Part shown: positions 37,030-50,700 of the stretch, in pieces
Numbering within the stretch: the first letter of the stretch is position 1
How the letters are laid out: the number at the start of each line of letters is the position of its first letter
From: Chamaecyparis obtusa
Lineage: Eukaryota; Streptophyta; Pinopsida; Cupressales; Cupressaceae
Reading direction: 5' to 3'
DNA: 64,000 bases
Assembly (NCBI GenBank): GCA_027943335.1
Contig: BSBK01002080.1
Span: forward strand, 2,050,001 to 2,114,000
Notes under the pieces: model-generated
Databases searched by the model: none
What the model was told of the DNA's origin: nothing
Seen by the model: only the letters and a program-made list of their open reading frames with translations
Translations under genes and position numbers: made by a program

Positions 37030-39392
37030 CTATATTTTCATGCAAGAGGGTGGATGGATTATATCTAGAAGCTAACTAGATGGGATGACGAGGTTGCACT
37101 TAAGTTTCTTAACTCCTTAAAAGATGGAGTAAATATGGTTAAAGGACTGAAGGTTCCATTTTCTCACTCAATTTTGGTAGAGGTTATGGGATTACCACTG
37201 GAGGGTGAGGAATTTAGAGAGAATCTTGACCCAACTACTTCCAGAGCTTAGTTCCTCTACATGCATACCTGCCGCTTGAAGCTAATAGGAAACAATGTAC
37301 ATTTAGACTATCCCTTCCTGAGCCATTAAGGCAATGTGCCATTTATATCATTAGGTATTTCACCTATGAAGTGCAACACTCATTCCTGCATGGTGTTCAC
37401 TTTAAATTCTTGAGCTGTTTAAGACATGATAATAGGATTATTAATGTCCCTAGTTTTGTGTTTGGCATCTTGTCAAAGCAGGCCATTCTAGTTGAAGAGG
37501 GTAAAAAAAATTGTGTCTCTCACCACTGTTTAATCAAGTTAATAGTGGAAAAATCCTTAAGGGAGCAGTCAGAAATTTCCTAGAAGGAATTTCTGTTGTA
37601 GGGGTTTAAGGAGCCTACCCCAGAACCAATTGGGTGTAGAGTGGGATAGAGGATTAAAACTAATAAAGGGGTTAGGAAATTTTTTATTGAAATTGGACAA
37701 TGTTCTTCATCCAAAAAGAAATCTAGGGTTAGGACCCCTAATTCCCCTAATTCTCCTAATTCCTCTACTTTAAGATCAACTCATGAAGAGGAATCAAAGA
37801 CTTCTACAAAAAAGATTGAAGTTGCTCTTGCAGTGGAAATGGTTTCCCCTAAGGACAAGAAAAATAAAATTAACCCTAGTACTATTCGGTAGGCTAAGGC
37901 ATCTCCTGCAGCCACAAACACTTCCAGAAAAAGGAAATCTCTTGAAAAGGAGGAAAATCCATTAAGGAGAAGTGCTAGGAGAAGGTCAAAAACAACTATA
38001 GAGATTCCAGTTGGTGAGCCAAATGTAGAACAAGGTTTTGGGCAGAAAGAAGAAGAGGATGAAAACATTTAGCAAGAGGCTGAATTACAGCCTAAAACTT
38101 CTCAGTAGGAAGCATAATGGACTGAGATTATGGAGCAGGAAACATTTGAGGGATTTCCTAATGTTAAAATAGAGTAAGTTCCTGGTAAGCTAGTAAATGC
38201 AAAAGTCATTATAATTAGAGATGACTCTAGCTTAGAAGAGAAAACTTATGTGTTTCGAAGGAGAGGATAAACCTCTGGGAATCCTCAGGAAGATTATTCA
38301 GAAAGTGATGACTCTGATAGTTACATCAGTGAAGTAGATGACACAATGTTCTCTCCTACAATAGGGTCTCCTATAGTAGAAAGGGATCCCTATGAAGAAA
38401 ATCTAGATATTGATGTAGACCTTGTGAATAAGGTAGTAGAGAAAATTTTGAATGAAGGATTAGATATATTAGCTTCAGTGGCTCAGAAATGCTCTAACAT
38501 CGAGAGGGATATGATCATCTAGATAGATCCTTTGGAAAGGACAAGTGCTAACAATGGTAAGTCATCTATTCCTCAAGCAATAGACAATTCTTTCCTTAGT
38601 TCAAAAATAGATCAATCTAGTTCAACAACTTTGTTATCTGTTATCTTCCAATTGTCTAAGCAATTAAATTATGAAAGAGAGTAGTGGAAAAAACAATGAA
38701 AAGAACTAAATAGTGTAGTAGACTATCATTATTAGGAAACACTTGTTCAGGAGGAAAAGATAGAACAACTAAGTATGAAACTTGACAAAATTACATCTCT
38801 AATTCCTGACCTGATGGGTTGTAGATCCCCATCACCTATCTATGCCTTGTTTCTGAAAAAAAAGGTGTTAAACTATCAGATGACCTATATTATGTAGGAC
38901 ATGCCTTACTCATTACAAGAGCCTACTCAGTTTTCCCAAGCCTTCCATAACTCTCCTGCAACCATTCAAAATCTATTATGTGAATTTTATCACCACAACC
39001 TAGCAGTCCCTAATGACCGAGTTTGGGATCCCTTGCTTTATGTTGGGGATATTCAACTCAGAGCCTTCATGTCTTGGGTACAAAATGAAATTAGTTGGGA
39101 CACTCAAGCCAAAGTGTATAGGGATTTAGAGTCAGAAATCCCCCTATTTCTAAGACCTAAAGCTAAAGATCCTCGAACTTACTATTATAATTGGTTAAGG
39201 ATTTCCCCCTCTGACTCAGGTAGCAAGATCATCTATCCAATGAGGAATGAAGCATTTAATGCATATGAACAAATGATAGATTCTGAATTGCTTGAGGCTA
39301 GAAATGCTATTTAGTGGCATTGGAATAGTTTATCTAGCGAGATGAGAAACAAAGAACCACATTCAACTCTCAATTTTCCTATGGCAACCTAA
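37030..39392 (+). pseudogene. G1 third reading frame (envelope-like position), degenerate
   Basis: A hydrophilic protein lies between integrase and the 3' LTR, where Athila-type elements carry an 'envelope-like' frame. The N-terminal part (37090-37560) has ILVEVMGLPLEGEEFRE and ALKFLNSL, resembling the plant transposon protein domain often found there. The middle (37690-38100) is Ser/Lys/Glu-rich with basic clusters (RKRK, RRSARRRSK) that could be nuclear signals. The C-terminal part (38900-39310) is an open stretch of 137 codons. I see no signal peptide or convincing membrane span. At least a dozen stops, many TAG at Gln-like positions, and frameshifts break it. The domain assignment is tentative. 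Confidence 0.55.
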
Positions 39393-39682
39393 TGCACACC
39401 TTGGTATATTTCCTTGGGAAGAGAGAGAGAAAGTTTCTAGATTCCACTAACCTTTTAGCCTCCATTATTAATGTCTCCTTTACTTGCAAACTCAAAAAAT
39501 TTGGACAGTTTTGATATGTAGAGGGAGAAGGACAGATGGAAGAAACATAGGGAAACAAAGGGATTCTATTGGAGTCTTGTAGAGGGAGGTACTGGATAGA
39601 GAACAACTGCTAATTATAGATTGACAGCCAAGATGAAGAATTTATTTGCTGTGGGACCAACAAATAGCTAAGTTGGGGGGAA
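39393..39682 (+). other. G1 3' untranslated region and polypurine tract
   Basis: There is no gene. The run AGTTGGGGGGAA at 39671-39682 abuts the 3' LTR and is the likely plus-strand primer. Confidence 0.75.
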
Positions 39683-40820
<1,138 letters not shown>

Positions 40821-40825
40821 ATCGT

Positions 40826-42109
40826 TGATGCTAGCCCATGAGCTTATTGAGACATTGTGTTTTCTGTTTGATATTCACTATTCCTTGGGGAGGCTTGTCA
40901 TGGCACAGCCCGTGAGCTCTGTTAGGGCATACATGATGTAAATTTACTTTGAAACTAGGGCCTGTATGCTATGATCTTTTTCTTTGACTGGCATTTTAAT
41001 CATTTCCACTGCTCCTACTTCAAGTTCACAACCTGTGAGCTCTTGGTCATTTCTGCTATTGATCTTATAAAACATATTATGCTCACTATTTTACTATCAA
41101 CATGTTTCTTTGAATTTTGACAATTTTATGTTGCATGGAGCCCATGCATCTTATTCTATTGTTTACCCATGGTGCCATAGTTCACTATTACTATCTTGAT
41201 AAACTATAAGCCATTTTAATCATTTACTTACTAAAGCCCGTGATTGCAGTATGTAATATGATTCACTACTTGTTAAAATGTTAACTGTTGAGTTTTAGGG
41301 CCGAGCTTTGAATCTTGGCACCATTAATTTTGATGGCACCTCCATTTTCAAGCACAAATTTTACACCCTTTACAAATTGAAATATTCATAAATTGTCTTA
41401 AAATTGAGAAAATTTTCTACAAAATACCCTAAAAGCCTTACAAAATTACTAGAGCTTTCATTAAAATCTAGGAAGCCCTAATTCAAAACCATGCTTGTAA
41501 AAAACCGTAAGTGTCTTTTCTTTTAAAGAAAAACCCTAGGTTGCTAGTTTATAATTCTAGTTGAGCATTACCTTTTTAGAAAACCACTTAAGTTATTGAA
41601 AAAAGCATGTGTTTTAATTTTATCATCAGGCGGGGTCATGTTCCTAATACTTATTTTTACCTAGGCCCCTTTTAATTTTCCTAAGTCTAAAACCTCGATG
41701 ATTTTATTAATTTTGCTAAGTCCTTAATACTTTATTTCCCTAAGGTTTCGATGTTGAACATAAGCTTTGAATCTACTTTTGATCAAATGGTTGTTGCAAG
41801 ACCGCAAGCAATCTTTTCATCCTTTGTGATCATGTGACAACTATTGATCTTGTTGACAAGTCATCGTAGCTATTGGGTGGGTCCTTTCTTTTCATTTTGA
41901 AATCATAGCCATCCAATAGTGAAGATTTGATGACATATAAATACTTCGGCCTAGTCTTTAAGGGTTTTGCAAGGCTAATAATATGTAGAGAATCAGATGG
42001 TTGTCATATGTTCACAAGGATTATTTTCAATCCTTACAATCATGTGACAACCATTGATCTTACTTATTACATGGTGTTTGAAAAGGATGGGTTCACTGCC
42101 AGATGTACA
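40826..42109. repeat. repetitive DNA right of G1, pre-insertion locus
   Basis: The GCCCGTGAGCT-type motif continues (near 40833, 40908, 40968, 41031, 41149 and 41236). From about 41300 the sequence looks like LTR or promoter DNA, with a TATA-like CATATAAATACTT near 41935 and a 25-bp direct repeat (ATCATGTGACAAC... near 41829 and 42039). I recognise no protein. The CACTA element inserted at its right edge. Confidence 0.45.
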
Positions 42110-42170
42110 CACTAATACATTTGGGGTGAAATTGCGACGGCAATTTGCGACGACAGGCAAATGTCATGCG
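42110..42170 (+). repeat. CACTA left terminal inverted repeat
   Basis: It begins with CACTA and contains two GCGACG-type motifs. The matching right terminus is not in the window, so the inverted-repeat length is unknown. Confidence 0.7.
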
Positions 42171-42254
42171 GTTTTGGCTTTTTTTTTCAAATATAGCCCG
42201 ACACCGTCGCAATTTGTGACGACAATACATTTGGCAACGTCGCCATTGCGACGT

Positions 42255-42490
42255 TGTCGGGATATAAGGACAAAAAAAAAAAGGAACGTTGTCATTTGTG
42301 TTTTCAACAGCGCCGTAACCCTCTGCGAAATCACATCAGGATATAAGGGCAAAAAAAACAAGAACGTTGTCATTTGTGTTTTCAACAGTGCTGTAACCCT
42401 CCGCAAAATCACATCGGGATATAAGGGCAAAAAAAACAAGAACGTTGTCATTTGTGTTTTCAACAGCGCCGTAACCCTCCGCGAAATCAC
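42255..42490 (+). repeat. 78-bp tandem repeat, three units
   Basis: Units start at GATATAAG near 42261, 42340 and 42418 and contain an A-run, GAACGTTGTCATTTGTG and a CAACAGCGCCGTAACC-type string. Two further units lie at 42737-42905, degenerate ones at 45880-46105, and a reverse-complement one at 59165-59280. Frames across them are repeat artefacts. Confidence 0.9.
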
Positions 42491-43162
42491 AGCTACAATT
42501 TCTGAGTACGTTGGGTTTATTTTTCTTTTGTCATTATTATGTAATCTGGTATTCAGCTGTTAGAGAGCTAAAATACCCAGAAATGAGGACATATCTATGT
42601 TGAATTTATTGTTAGCAGCTTTGGTTATTTAGAAGTTTAATTTTATTTGTTCATCTTTCAAGCACAAACGTTTTGTGGACCGTAACGTCTTCATTGTTTC
42701 GGGTATGCAGTGAAACAACCCTAACTTGCAATTGCGATGTTGTCGGGATATAAGGGCAAAAAAAAAAGGAACGTTTTCATTTGTGTTTTCAACAGCACCA
42801 TAACCCTCCGTGAAATCACATCAGGATATAAGGGCAAAAAAAACAAGAACGTTGTCATTTGTGTTTTCAACAACGCCGAGAGAGATTCCCTCCGCGAAAT
42901 CACAGCTACAATTTCTGAGTACGTTGGGTTTATTTTTCTTTTGTCATTATTATGTAATCTGGTATTTAGCTGTTAGAGAGCTAAAATACCCAAAAATGAG
43001 GACATATCTGTGTTGAATTTATTGTTAGCGGCTTTGGTTATTTAGAAGTTTAATTTTATTTGTTCATCTTTCAAGCACAAACGTTTTGTGGACTGTAATG
43101 TCTTCATTGTTTCGGGTATGCAATGAAACAGCCCTAACTTGCGACTACCTTCACGGTACTTG
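42490..43162 (+). repeat. duplicated subterminal segment of about 240 bp
   Basis: 42485-42730 and 42897-43145 are near-identical direct copies (AATTTCTGAGTACGTTGGG through GAAACARCCCTAACTTGC). A reverse-complement copy ends the window at 63860-64000. Confidence 0.9.
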
Positions 43163-43405
43163 TGTACATTATCATGTTGTCTTTACAGTGATTGTCCTCA
43201 TTCAAGTGGCAATTACACAAGGGAAAGTCACTGTGAGATGTCCTCATTTGTGACAAGGACAGTCACACTTAGGACATCTCATAGTGATATTCCCTTGTGT
43301 AATTTCCACTTGAATGTATTTCTATTGAACCACATTAATGCTTTTCTTCTTCAACAAATGAGGACAGTCACTGTAAAGACAACATGATAATGTACACAAT
43401 TACCA
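43163..43405. repeat. hairpin-forming inverted repeat
   Basis: TGTACATTATCATGTTGTC (43163 on) pairs with its complement ending near 43397. Inner arms around GTCACTGTGAGATGTCCTC pair with GAGGACATCTCATAGTGA-like sequence. The same module recurs through both subterminal regions. Confidence 0.85.
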
Positions 43406-44880
43406 AAAAATGATCTTGTTAATTGATGTAACACTTTGTCTTGCTCACTCCCTATCCTTCACTAGGGTCTCTTTAGGCCAATGTTTTGACTTGATAGGGT
43501 ACTTAACTATCCCTACACTCTTTATGTATCTCTACCCAAGATCCCACTCCTTCAACTAGTGCACACCAATAAGAAATACAACGAACTCTGCTTAATACCA
43601 ATCTAGCTACTAGGACACTCCTAGTCTTGTCTTCACAAATTGAAACACATTCAACTAGAACTTTACTCCATGGAGAGGCTGGCCACTAGGACCTCTATTG
43701 GTTTCAATATTACTCCACCTATACTTTTCATCAGTACTTCAATCCGGTTCATCAAACCATGCCAATTGCACCCAAAAATAGGCTGCTAGCAATTAGGCCT
43801 TTGTCAAGCCTTTTTGTTTATATTAAGCCACCTAAAGGGCTTAGGATTCAGATGCCCTTTATTGAGAACTCCAAGATATCTAAGGTCTTCTCCTCCTAGA
43901 TTTTTTGTACACCAACTGCTACAGCCATGCCTAAAAACAAGTATTTTGACACAACTTGGACAGTCTGACTAAGAGTTTGTTTTCTTAGCAGCCAAAGAAA
44001 CTCACCCAATCTTCTAATTTGACTTGGGGCTTCTTTAGATGTGTGTCTACCTCTCCATGAGATTTTAGTTGAAGCAACCAATGCATTCAACTTGTTGTAA
44101 TCTTCTTGTAATGATTTGTCATCCCTAACTGTGCTCAACTGACTCACCTAGGACATCATTGCAAACATAGAAAATGAGCTTCCCAAGGCCCCTCCTTCTA
44201 AACATATAGTACATGGAGTCTCCTCACCCATTCCAAGAGCCCGTACAAAATTGACAATGGAATGATGAGCTAAGACTCCATTTGTTCAACCTACCTGGTT
44301 CAAACCAATGATAGGGTACTTAACAAAAGAATTAACAAACTAGTTGGAATGCTTCAAAACTCAAAAAAAACACAACACAGAATAAAAAAACAACTTGTAC
44401 TAACTTTTCCAATAGACACTGCGAGCTATCTAATCCATTAATCAACTGAAAACAAAGAAACAAAAAAACTCAAGAATTCACTAAAATCGTGTTACTCTAC
44501 AAATCTTCTTAATTCTAAATGTTTTTCCCCCCAACCTTTTGCACAGATCGATGGAGGCCTCTTATAGTTGATCTGATGCCTAATTCAATGGTTTCATATA
44601 GTTACATAACCATCTTACTCGAAAATGCTCCCTTGCACAAATGTTGTCAATGTTGTGAATGACAACATTGACAACTTGTTACAACCTTTGGGATTTTGGT
44701 TCAAAACTTATTGTTCAAACACCATAAGACCCTAACCATGACTTAGTTAGGCTATTTAGACCTCACATAGGCCACTTCTACACTTCTTTGCCCAATTTGA
44801 CCCCTAAATGCTTCATTCCCACTTTTGCCACAATATTGGTAACTTGGGTACAAATTGGCACTTGCCTTCACAAAGGTCAC
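43406..44880. other. non-repetitive island in the left subterminal region
   Basis: This unique-looking DNA lies between hairpin modules and holds the minus-strand gene-like fragment at 43896-44290. The rest (43406-43895 and 44290-44880) has no frame I can support. Probably it was captured by the transposon. Confidence 0.45.
43896..44290 (-). pseudogene. unidentified captured gene fragment
   Basis: One minus-strand frame runs about 130 codons with a single TAG near 44150, which again sits where Gln (CAG) would fit between SMFAMMS and VSQLST. It contains WRGRHTSKEAPSQIRRLGEF and ends VAVGVQKI. The composition looks like real protein rather than repeat DNA. I do not recognise the family. It may be an exon of a host gene picked up by the CACTA element, or part of an older transposon. 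Confidence 0.35.
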
Positions 44881-45860
44881 ACATGAGGACATCTCACAGT
44901 GTTCGATTGTCCCTTGTGTAATTGCCACTTGAATGTATTGCTATTGAACCACATTAATGCTTTTCTTCTTCAACAAATGAGGACAATCACTCTAAAGACA
45001 ACATGATAATGTACACTCACTGTAAGGAAAGTCACAAATGAGGACATCTCACAGTGATTGTCCCTTGTGTAATTGCCGCTTGAATGTATTGCTATTGAAC
45101 CACATTAATGCTTTTCTTCTTCAACAAATGAGGACAGTCACTCTAAAGACAACATGATAATGTACACTCACTGTAAGGATAGTCACAAATGAGGACATCT
45201 CACAGTGACTGTCCCTTGTGTAATTGCTGCTTGAATTACACAAGGGATAGTCATTGTGAGATGTCCTCATTTGTGACAAGGATAGTCACAAATGAGGACA
45301 TCTCACAGTGATTGTCCCTTGTGTAATTTCCACTTGAATGTATTGCTATTGAACCACATTAATGCTTTTCTTCTTCAACAAATGAGGACAGTCACTCTAA
45401 AGACAACATGATAATGTACACTCATTGTAAGGACAGTCACAAATGAGGACATCTCACAGTGACTGTCCCTTGTGTAATTGCCACTTGAATTACACAAGGG
45501 ACAGTCATTGTGAGATGTCCTCATTTGTGACAAGGACAGTCACACATGAGGACATCTCACAGTGATTGTCCCTTGTGTAATTGCCACTTGAATGTATTGC
45601 TATTGAACCACATTAATGCTTTTCTTCTTCAACAAATGAGGACAGTCACTCTAAAGACACCATGATAATGTACACTCACTGTAAGGACAGTCACAAATGA
45701 GGACATCTCATAGTGACTGTCCCTTGTGTAATTGCCACTTGAATGTATTGCTATTCAGCCACATTAATGCTTTTCTTCTTCAACAAATGAGGATAGTCAC
45801 TCTAAGGACAACATGATAATGTACACTCACTGTAAGTGTACATTATCATGTTGTATTACA
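44880..45860. repeat. subterminal hairpin array with 151- and 254-bp periods
   Basis: The landmark ACATGATAATGTAC recurs at about 45001, 45152, 45406, 45660 and 45811, giving spacings of 151, 254, 254 and 151 bp. The long unit equals the short one plus an insert of about 103 bp that is itself a palindrome (TTACACAAGGGA...TCCCTTGTGTAA). Units share GAGGACATCTCACAGTGA. It probably serves as, or derives from, subterminal transposase-binding DNA. Confidence 0.85.
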
Positions 45861-45879
45861 AATGGACCTTATGTTGGTC

Positions 45880-46215
45880 GGGATATAAGTGCAAAAAAAA
45901 AAAGGAACGTTGTCATTTGTGTTTTCAACAGCGCCGAGAGAGATTCCCTCCGCAAAATCAAGTGGGTTATCATTTGTGTTTTGAACAAAGCGGGTTGTCA
46001 TTTGTGTTTTGAACAGCACCGAGAGAGATTCCCTCCGCGAAATCAAGCGGGTTGTCATTTGTGTTTTCAACAGCGCCGAGAGAGATTCCCTCCGCAAAAT
46101 CACAACTACAATTTTTGAGTACGTTGGGTTTATTTTTCTTTTGTCATTATTATTTAATCTGGAATTCAGCTGTTAGAGAGCTAAAATACCCAGAAATGAG
46201 GACATATCTGTGTCC
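45880..46215 (+). repeat. degenerate copy of the 78-bp and 240-bp repeats
   Basis: It starts with GGATATAAGTGCAAAAAAA, has three shortened units ending GAGAGAGATTCCCTCCGC, then the AGTACGTTGGGTTTATTTTTC segment. Confidence 0.85.
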
Positions 46216-46254
46216 AACACATTTTAAAATGATCACCCCCCTATTATTGTATCA

Positions 46255-46892
46255 CTTCCTCCTTGTTCCTCATTCAAGTGGCAATTACACAAGGGACAAT
46301 CACTGTGAGATGTCCTCATTTGTGACAAGGACAGTCACACATGAGGACATCTCACAGTGACTGTCCCTTGTGTAATTGCCACTTGAATGTATTGCTATTC
46401 AACCACATTTATGGGCCCGTTTGGACCACGACACACAGTAGCATCTACAGAGAAGAATATCCCAGGTGTAACAAGTTGTAAGAATATACCAACAGTTCTA
46501 AGAAGTTCCCTAGCACGTAGTAGCATCTACAGAGAAGAATGTACAACATGAGGGCAGCCACTGTAAAGACAACATGATAATGTACACTCATTGTATGTGT
46601 ACATTATCATGTTGTCTTTACAGTGACTGACCTCATTCAAGTGGCAATTACAAAAGCGACAGTCACTGTGAGATGTCCTCATTTGTGACAAGGACAGTCA
46701 CACATGATGATATCTCACAGTGACTGTCCCTTGTGTAATTGCCACTTGAATGTATTGCTATTCAACCACATTTATGGGCCCGTTTGGACCATGGCACACA
46801 GTAGCATCTACAGAGAAAAATATCCCAGGTGTAACAAGTTGTAAGAATATACCAACAGTTCTAAGAAGTTCCCTAGCACATAGTAGCATCTT
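46255..46892. repeat. innermost left subterminal repeats
   Basis: Two similar halves (about 46270-46550 and 46605-46890) each have a hairpin module followed by GGGCCCGTTTGGACCA and CAGTAGCATCTACAGAGA strings. The reverse complement of this block is 63175-63840. The boundary with unique DNA is near 46890. Confidence 0.88.
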
Positions 46893-47713
46893 CTAATTGT
46901 CTATACCACTTCACAAGGTATTGTTTGCACACATTGTTTTTGGTTCTTTTGATGACCCTTGTTTTGAAATTGCTATTAGGCCTTGTAGCTTATATGTTTT
47001 GATTGCTGGAGAGCTTCTAAAGCTAAGCAAGAAGACCATTGCACAAGTTATAGCCGCGCACTCAGGTTTGAAAATTGTATATTTTTTAATCTAATGAATA
47101 TTTTAACTAGACTTTTAGCTTATTTTTGCTGTATATTTTAATCTAAAGGGAATCATGGATGTGAACTTGAAAGAATTTTGTACTTAGTTCTTATGGAGAG
47201 AATAGTAGTAGTTTACGGTCTAATATCAAATAGAGTTTTCCAATTACAGAAAGTTAATGAATTCTAATAGCTTATATGTTTTGATTGTTGGAGAGCTTCT
47301 AGAGCTAAGCAAGAAGACCATTGCACGAGTTATAGCCACGCGCTTAGGTTTGAAAATTGTATATATTTTAATCTAATGTATATTTTAATCCTTTTTCCAT
47401 GTCATGTAATATGTCTTGCCTTGTAGCTTATATGTTTTGAAATTGCTATTAGGCCTTGTAGCTTATATGTTTTGATTGCTAGAGAGCTTCTAGAGCTAAG
47501 CAAGAAGACCATTGCACTAGTCGTAGCCGCGCGCTCAAGCATGAAAATTGTATATTTTTTAATCTAATGTATATTTTAACTAGACTTTTAAAATATTAAA
47601 GGATTTAACTAGGTCTAAGAAGATTTGTGTACTTTTGACAATTTTGCTTAGTCACTGAAAGTTGTAGACCGAAGTTTTCATAGCCCAATTTTTGCTTCCT
47701 GCGAAGAACGATC
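46893..47713 (+). repeat. triplicated segment upstream of the transposase gene
   Basis: A segment of about 95 bp beginning GCTTATATGTTTTGATTG and containing AGCTAAGCAAGAAGACCATT occurs three times (about 46989-47085, 47270-47365 and 47467-47560). Only the first lies in an open frame (46897-47094, YVLIAGELLKLSKKTIAQVI). It could be 5' leader or promoter DNA, or a decayed exon. I see no clear TATA box. Confidence 0.6.
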
Positions 47714-50700
47714 ATGTCAGATAATATAAGTGAAGAACAAAATAGGGAGACAATCGCTAGATTGTGGTCTAACTTGAAAAGAAAAGGTGATGGAAAATGT
47801 TATTGTCCCTGCAAAATTTGTAAGGGCTTAAACCGTAGAAGACTGCTAATCAAAACAGTTAAGAGACATTGTAGGGAGAATGGTCACATTGAAGGGGGGC
47901 ATGACTATCATCCACTGGTAAGTTGTTCATTATATCATTTTAACAATTTATATACATATGAAATCACTTGATGATGAGTTGAAGATCATGGTTTATTTAT
48001 GTTAATCAATTTTATATAGGTTGATCTCCCCAGGGAAGTACATGATATGGAGGAACATGGGGGTGTGAATATCCAAGGTGAAGATAATGATCCCATGGAA
48101 GATGATGATCATGTGCCAGAAAACACAATTGAAGATGATGGTATAAATACATTGATCCATGACACATTTAGTCCAAGCGGATCTGATCATGATGATGATG
48201 ATAGCCTCGATGTACCTCTACTTGAGAAGGCATACGAGCCCCTATACAAAGATTCTCAAACAACTCTTCTCTCTGCTGTATTGTTGTTGTTGAACTTGAA
48301 GGTTATGAATGGTTTATCCAACATAACAATGTCACGTATGTTAAGGTATGTCATATATGTCTTTATAGTTAACAAAGGGTGAATAATGTACCACTAATAT
48401 TGTTTATATTAACAACTTATATTTTTTGCTGTAGATTGATAGGCGAGTTTTTGTTACCACCATCAAATATTCTACCTCGCTCATATCGAGAATTATCTGC
48501 TATTATGAAAGATATTGGAATGGAGTATCAAGCAATACATGCTTGTCCCAATGATCATATTATATATTATAAAGAACATGAATTTGCAACACAATGCCCT
48601 GTATGTCATACGAGTAGATATCGAACAAATCGAATAACAAAAAAGGTGCCTCACAAGGTTCTTCGTTACATCCCCATTATTCCATGGATGCGACAATTAT
48701 TCAGGTGTACTAGCTTGGCACAATTTATGGATTACCATGCACGCAATAGAAGTCGAGATGACATTATTCGAATCCCTGCGGATGGTTCAACATTTATGCA
48801 CATAGAGGAAAAGTGGCAACACTTCAAAGAAGAACCTCGTAATCTCAAGCTTTCATTGGCAGCGGATGGTGTCAATCCATTTGGAGAGATGAGATCTGTT
48901 TGCTCGGTGTGGCCTATTTTTGTTATCAACAATAACATTCCTCCGTGGATGTCAATAAAGAGGGAGTACATTATGTTGGCAATGATTGTTCCAGGTATTT
49001 TATCATTTGATAGTTATTAATTTACATGTACTTACAAATCTTACAGTAAAATGGTCACAATAATTATGTAATGTTACTGTTCATTCAAGTAGGTAAATAT
49101 CAAGTTAAAGATATGAATGTATATATTGAGCCTCTTATTGACGAGTTGGTGGAGTTATGGAACGGTGTCACTATGTATGACGTGTCTAGACCAATAGGAC
49201 AAAGACAATTTCAATTCCATGCAATACTTGTATGGACAATACATGATGCCCCAGGGCTAACACATTTTTGTGGTATGTTATAGTGAATTCAAGTTGGGCA
49301 TGATAATTCTAATTATAAAAATCAACATATTTAATAATCCAATTATATCATTATCTTGTAGGTCTTCAAACAAAGGGAAAATTTGCATGTCCAGTTTGTG
49401 GTCCAAAGATGAAATCTCGTCATTCAAAAAGTTTAGGAAAGCATGTGTTTGATGAGTACAGACACTTCCTCCACAGGAATCATAAGTATCGAAGTATGGA
49501 AAAACATCTTTTCAATGGGAAAGAAGAGACTACATCAAAGCCACGAAGAATGACACCTCACCTATGGAAGTTGGAATATAATAGAATTAATCGTCGAGGT
49601 AATGTCATTCCACTTAATGGTTTATGTTTGTAATTTATATATTTCTATTGTGATTTTTGTTTACTAATTATGTAATTGATGATCGTGAAGGTCATCAAGG
49701 CACTACTGACAACCTTCCAAAGGGACTAAAAAGCTATCCCAGACAATTTAGTAGGTTGCCCTACTACGAGGACCTACAAATTGTGCATTTGTTTGATCTT
49801 ATGCATGTTGGAAAGAATATAACAGAGACATTGTGGAAAATAATGGATGGAAGGCGTGACAAAGAAAAAATTGTCAAAATTTGTAATGACATTCATGAAT
49901 CCAATCATGCACTAAAGAATTTCATTCACTCAAATAGCAATAGAGATCAGATTAATATAAGTGCCCTTCCTTGGTTATTAACGGAGCAGCAAAGTGATGC
50001 CATAAAAGAAGTCATACGAAAAATTCAATTTCCCACAGGATTTGCTGGGAACATAAGCAATCTCATATCAAAGAAAAGTGAATTTGGGCCAGGGCTCAAA
50101 ATGCATGATTGGCATACTTTCATCAAGGTAAGTTATTTTCTTCTGTATTTACAATATATTCATAAACTACGTGTACTATTCATTATGTTATGTTAGAAAA
50201 TAATGAAATGATTGGTTTATAATTACTGCAGTACGTGCTACCTCTATCTCTCCCAGAGCACTTCAACAATAACATCAAACAAGTGATATATGATCTTGGA
50301 AAATACATGAGGTAAGCAGTAATATCTGTTCAATTTGTTGTATATATTTATTATATTCACGATTTGTTTTTCTTGCTATGTAATCTATTGTATATTATTT
50401 TGTAAAGTCTCGTATTTATATATTTTTTGTGACTTGAATCTCTTAATGTAGGTGGTTGTCATCTAAAGAAATCCATAAAGAAGATATAAACTATTGGAAG
50501 AGAAGAATTCCTCATTTACTGTGTGAAATGCAAAAGTGTCTACCTCCAACTTTTTTCAATGCACAAGAACACTACCTCATACACCAAGTTGAGGAGATTG
50601 AATTGTGTGGACCTGCACACACTAGGTCAATGTGGATGGTTGAGAGGCACTTGAAATCTTTGAAGGCTTTGGTTCGACAAAGAGCACATCCTGAGGGTTC

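Noticed and set aside
42054..42563. 169-codon frame with repeated NVVICVFNSAVTL
   Set aside because: It is the 78-bp subterminal repeat read in frame; its repeats extend through noncoding copies and the opposite orientation.
44880..45860. CRISPR-like array of repeats
   Set aside because: The periods of 151 and 254 bp, hairpin units and location in a plant CACTA end exclude it.
46897..47094. 65-codon frame upstream of the transposase as a gene
   Set aside because: Its second half is one of three direct repeats, and the other two copies are not open. I list it as a repeat.
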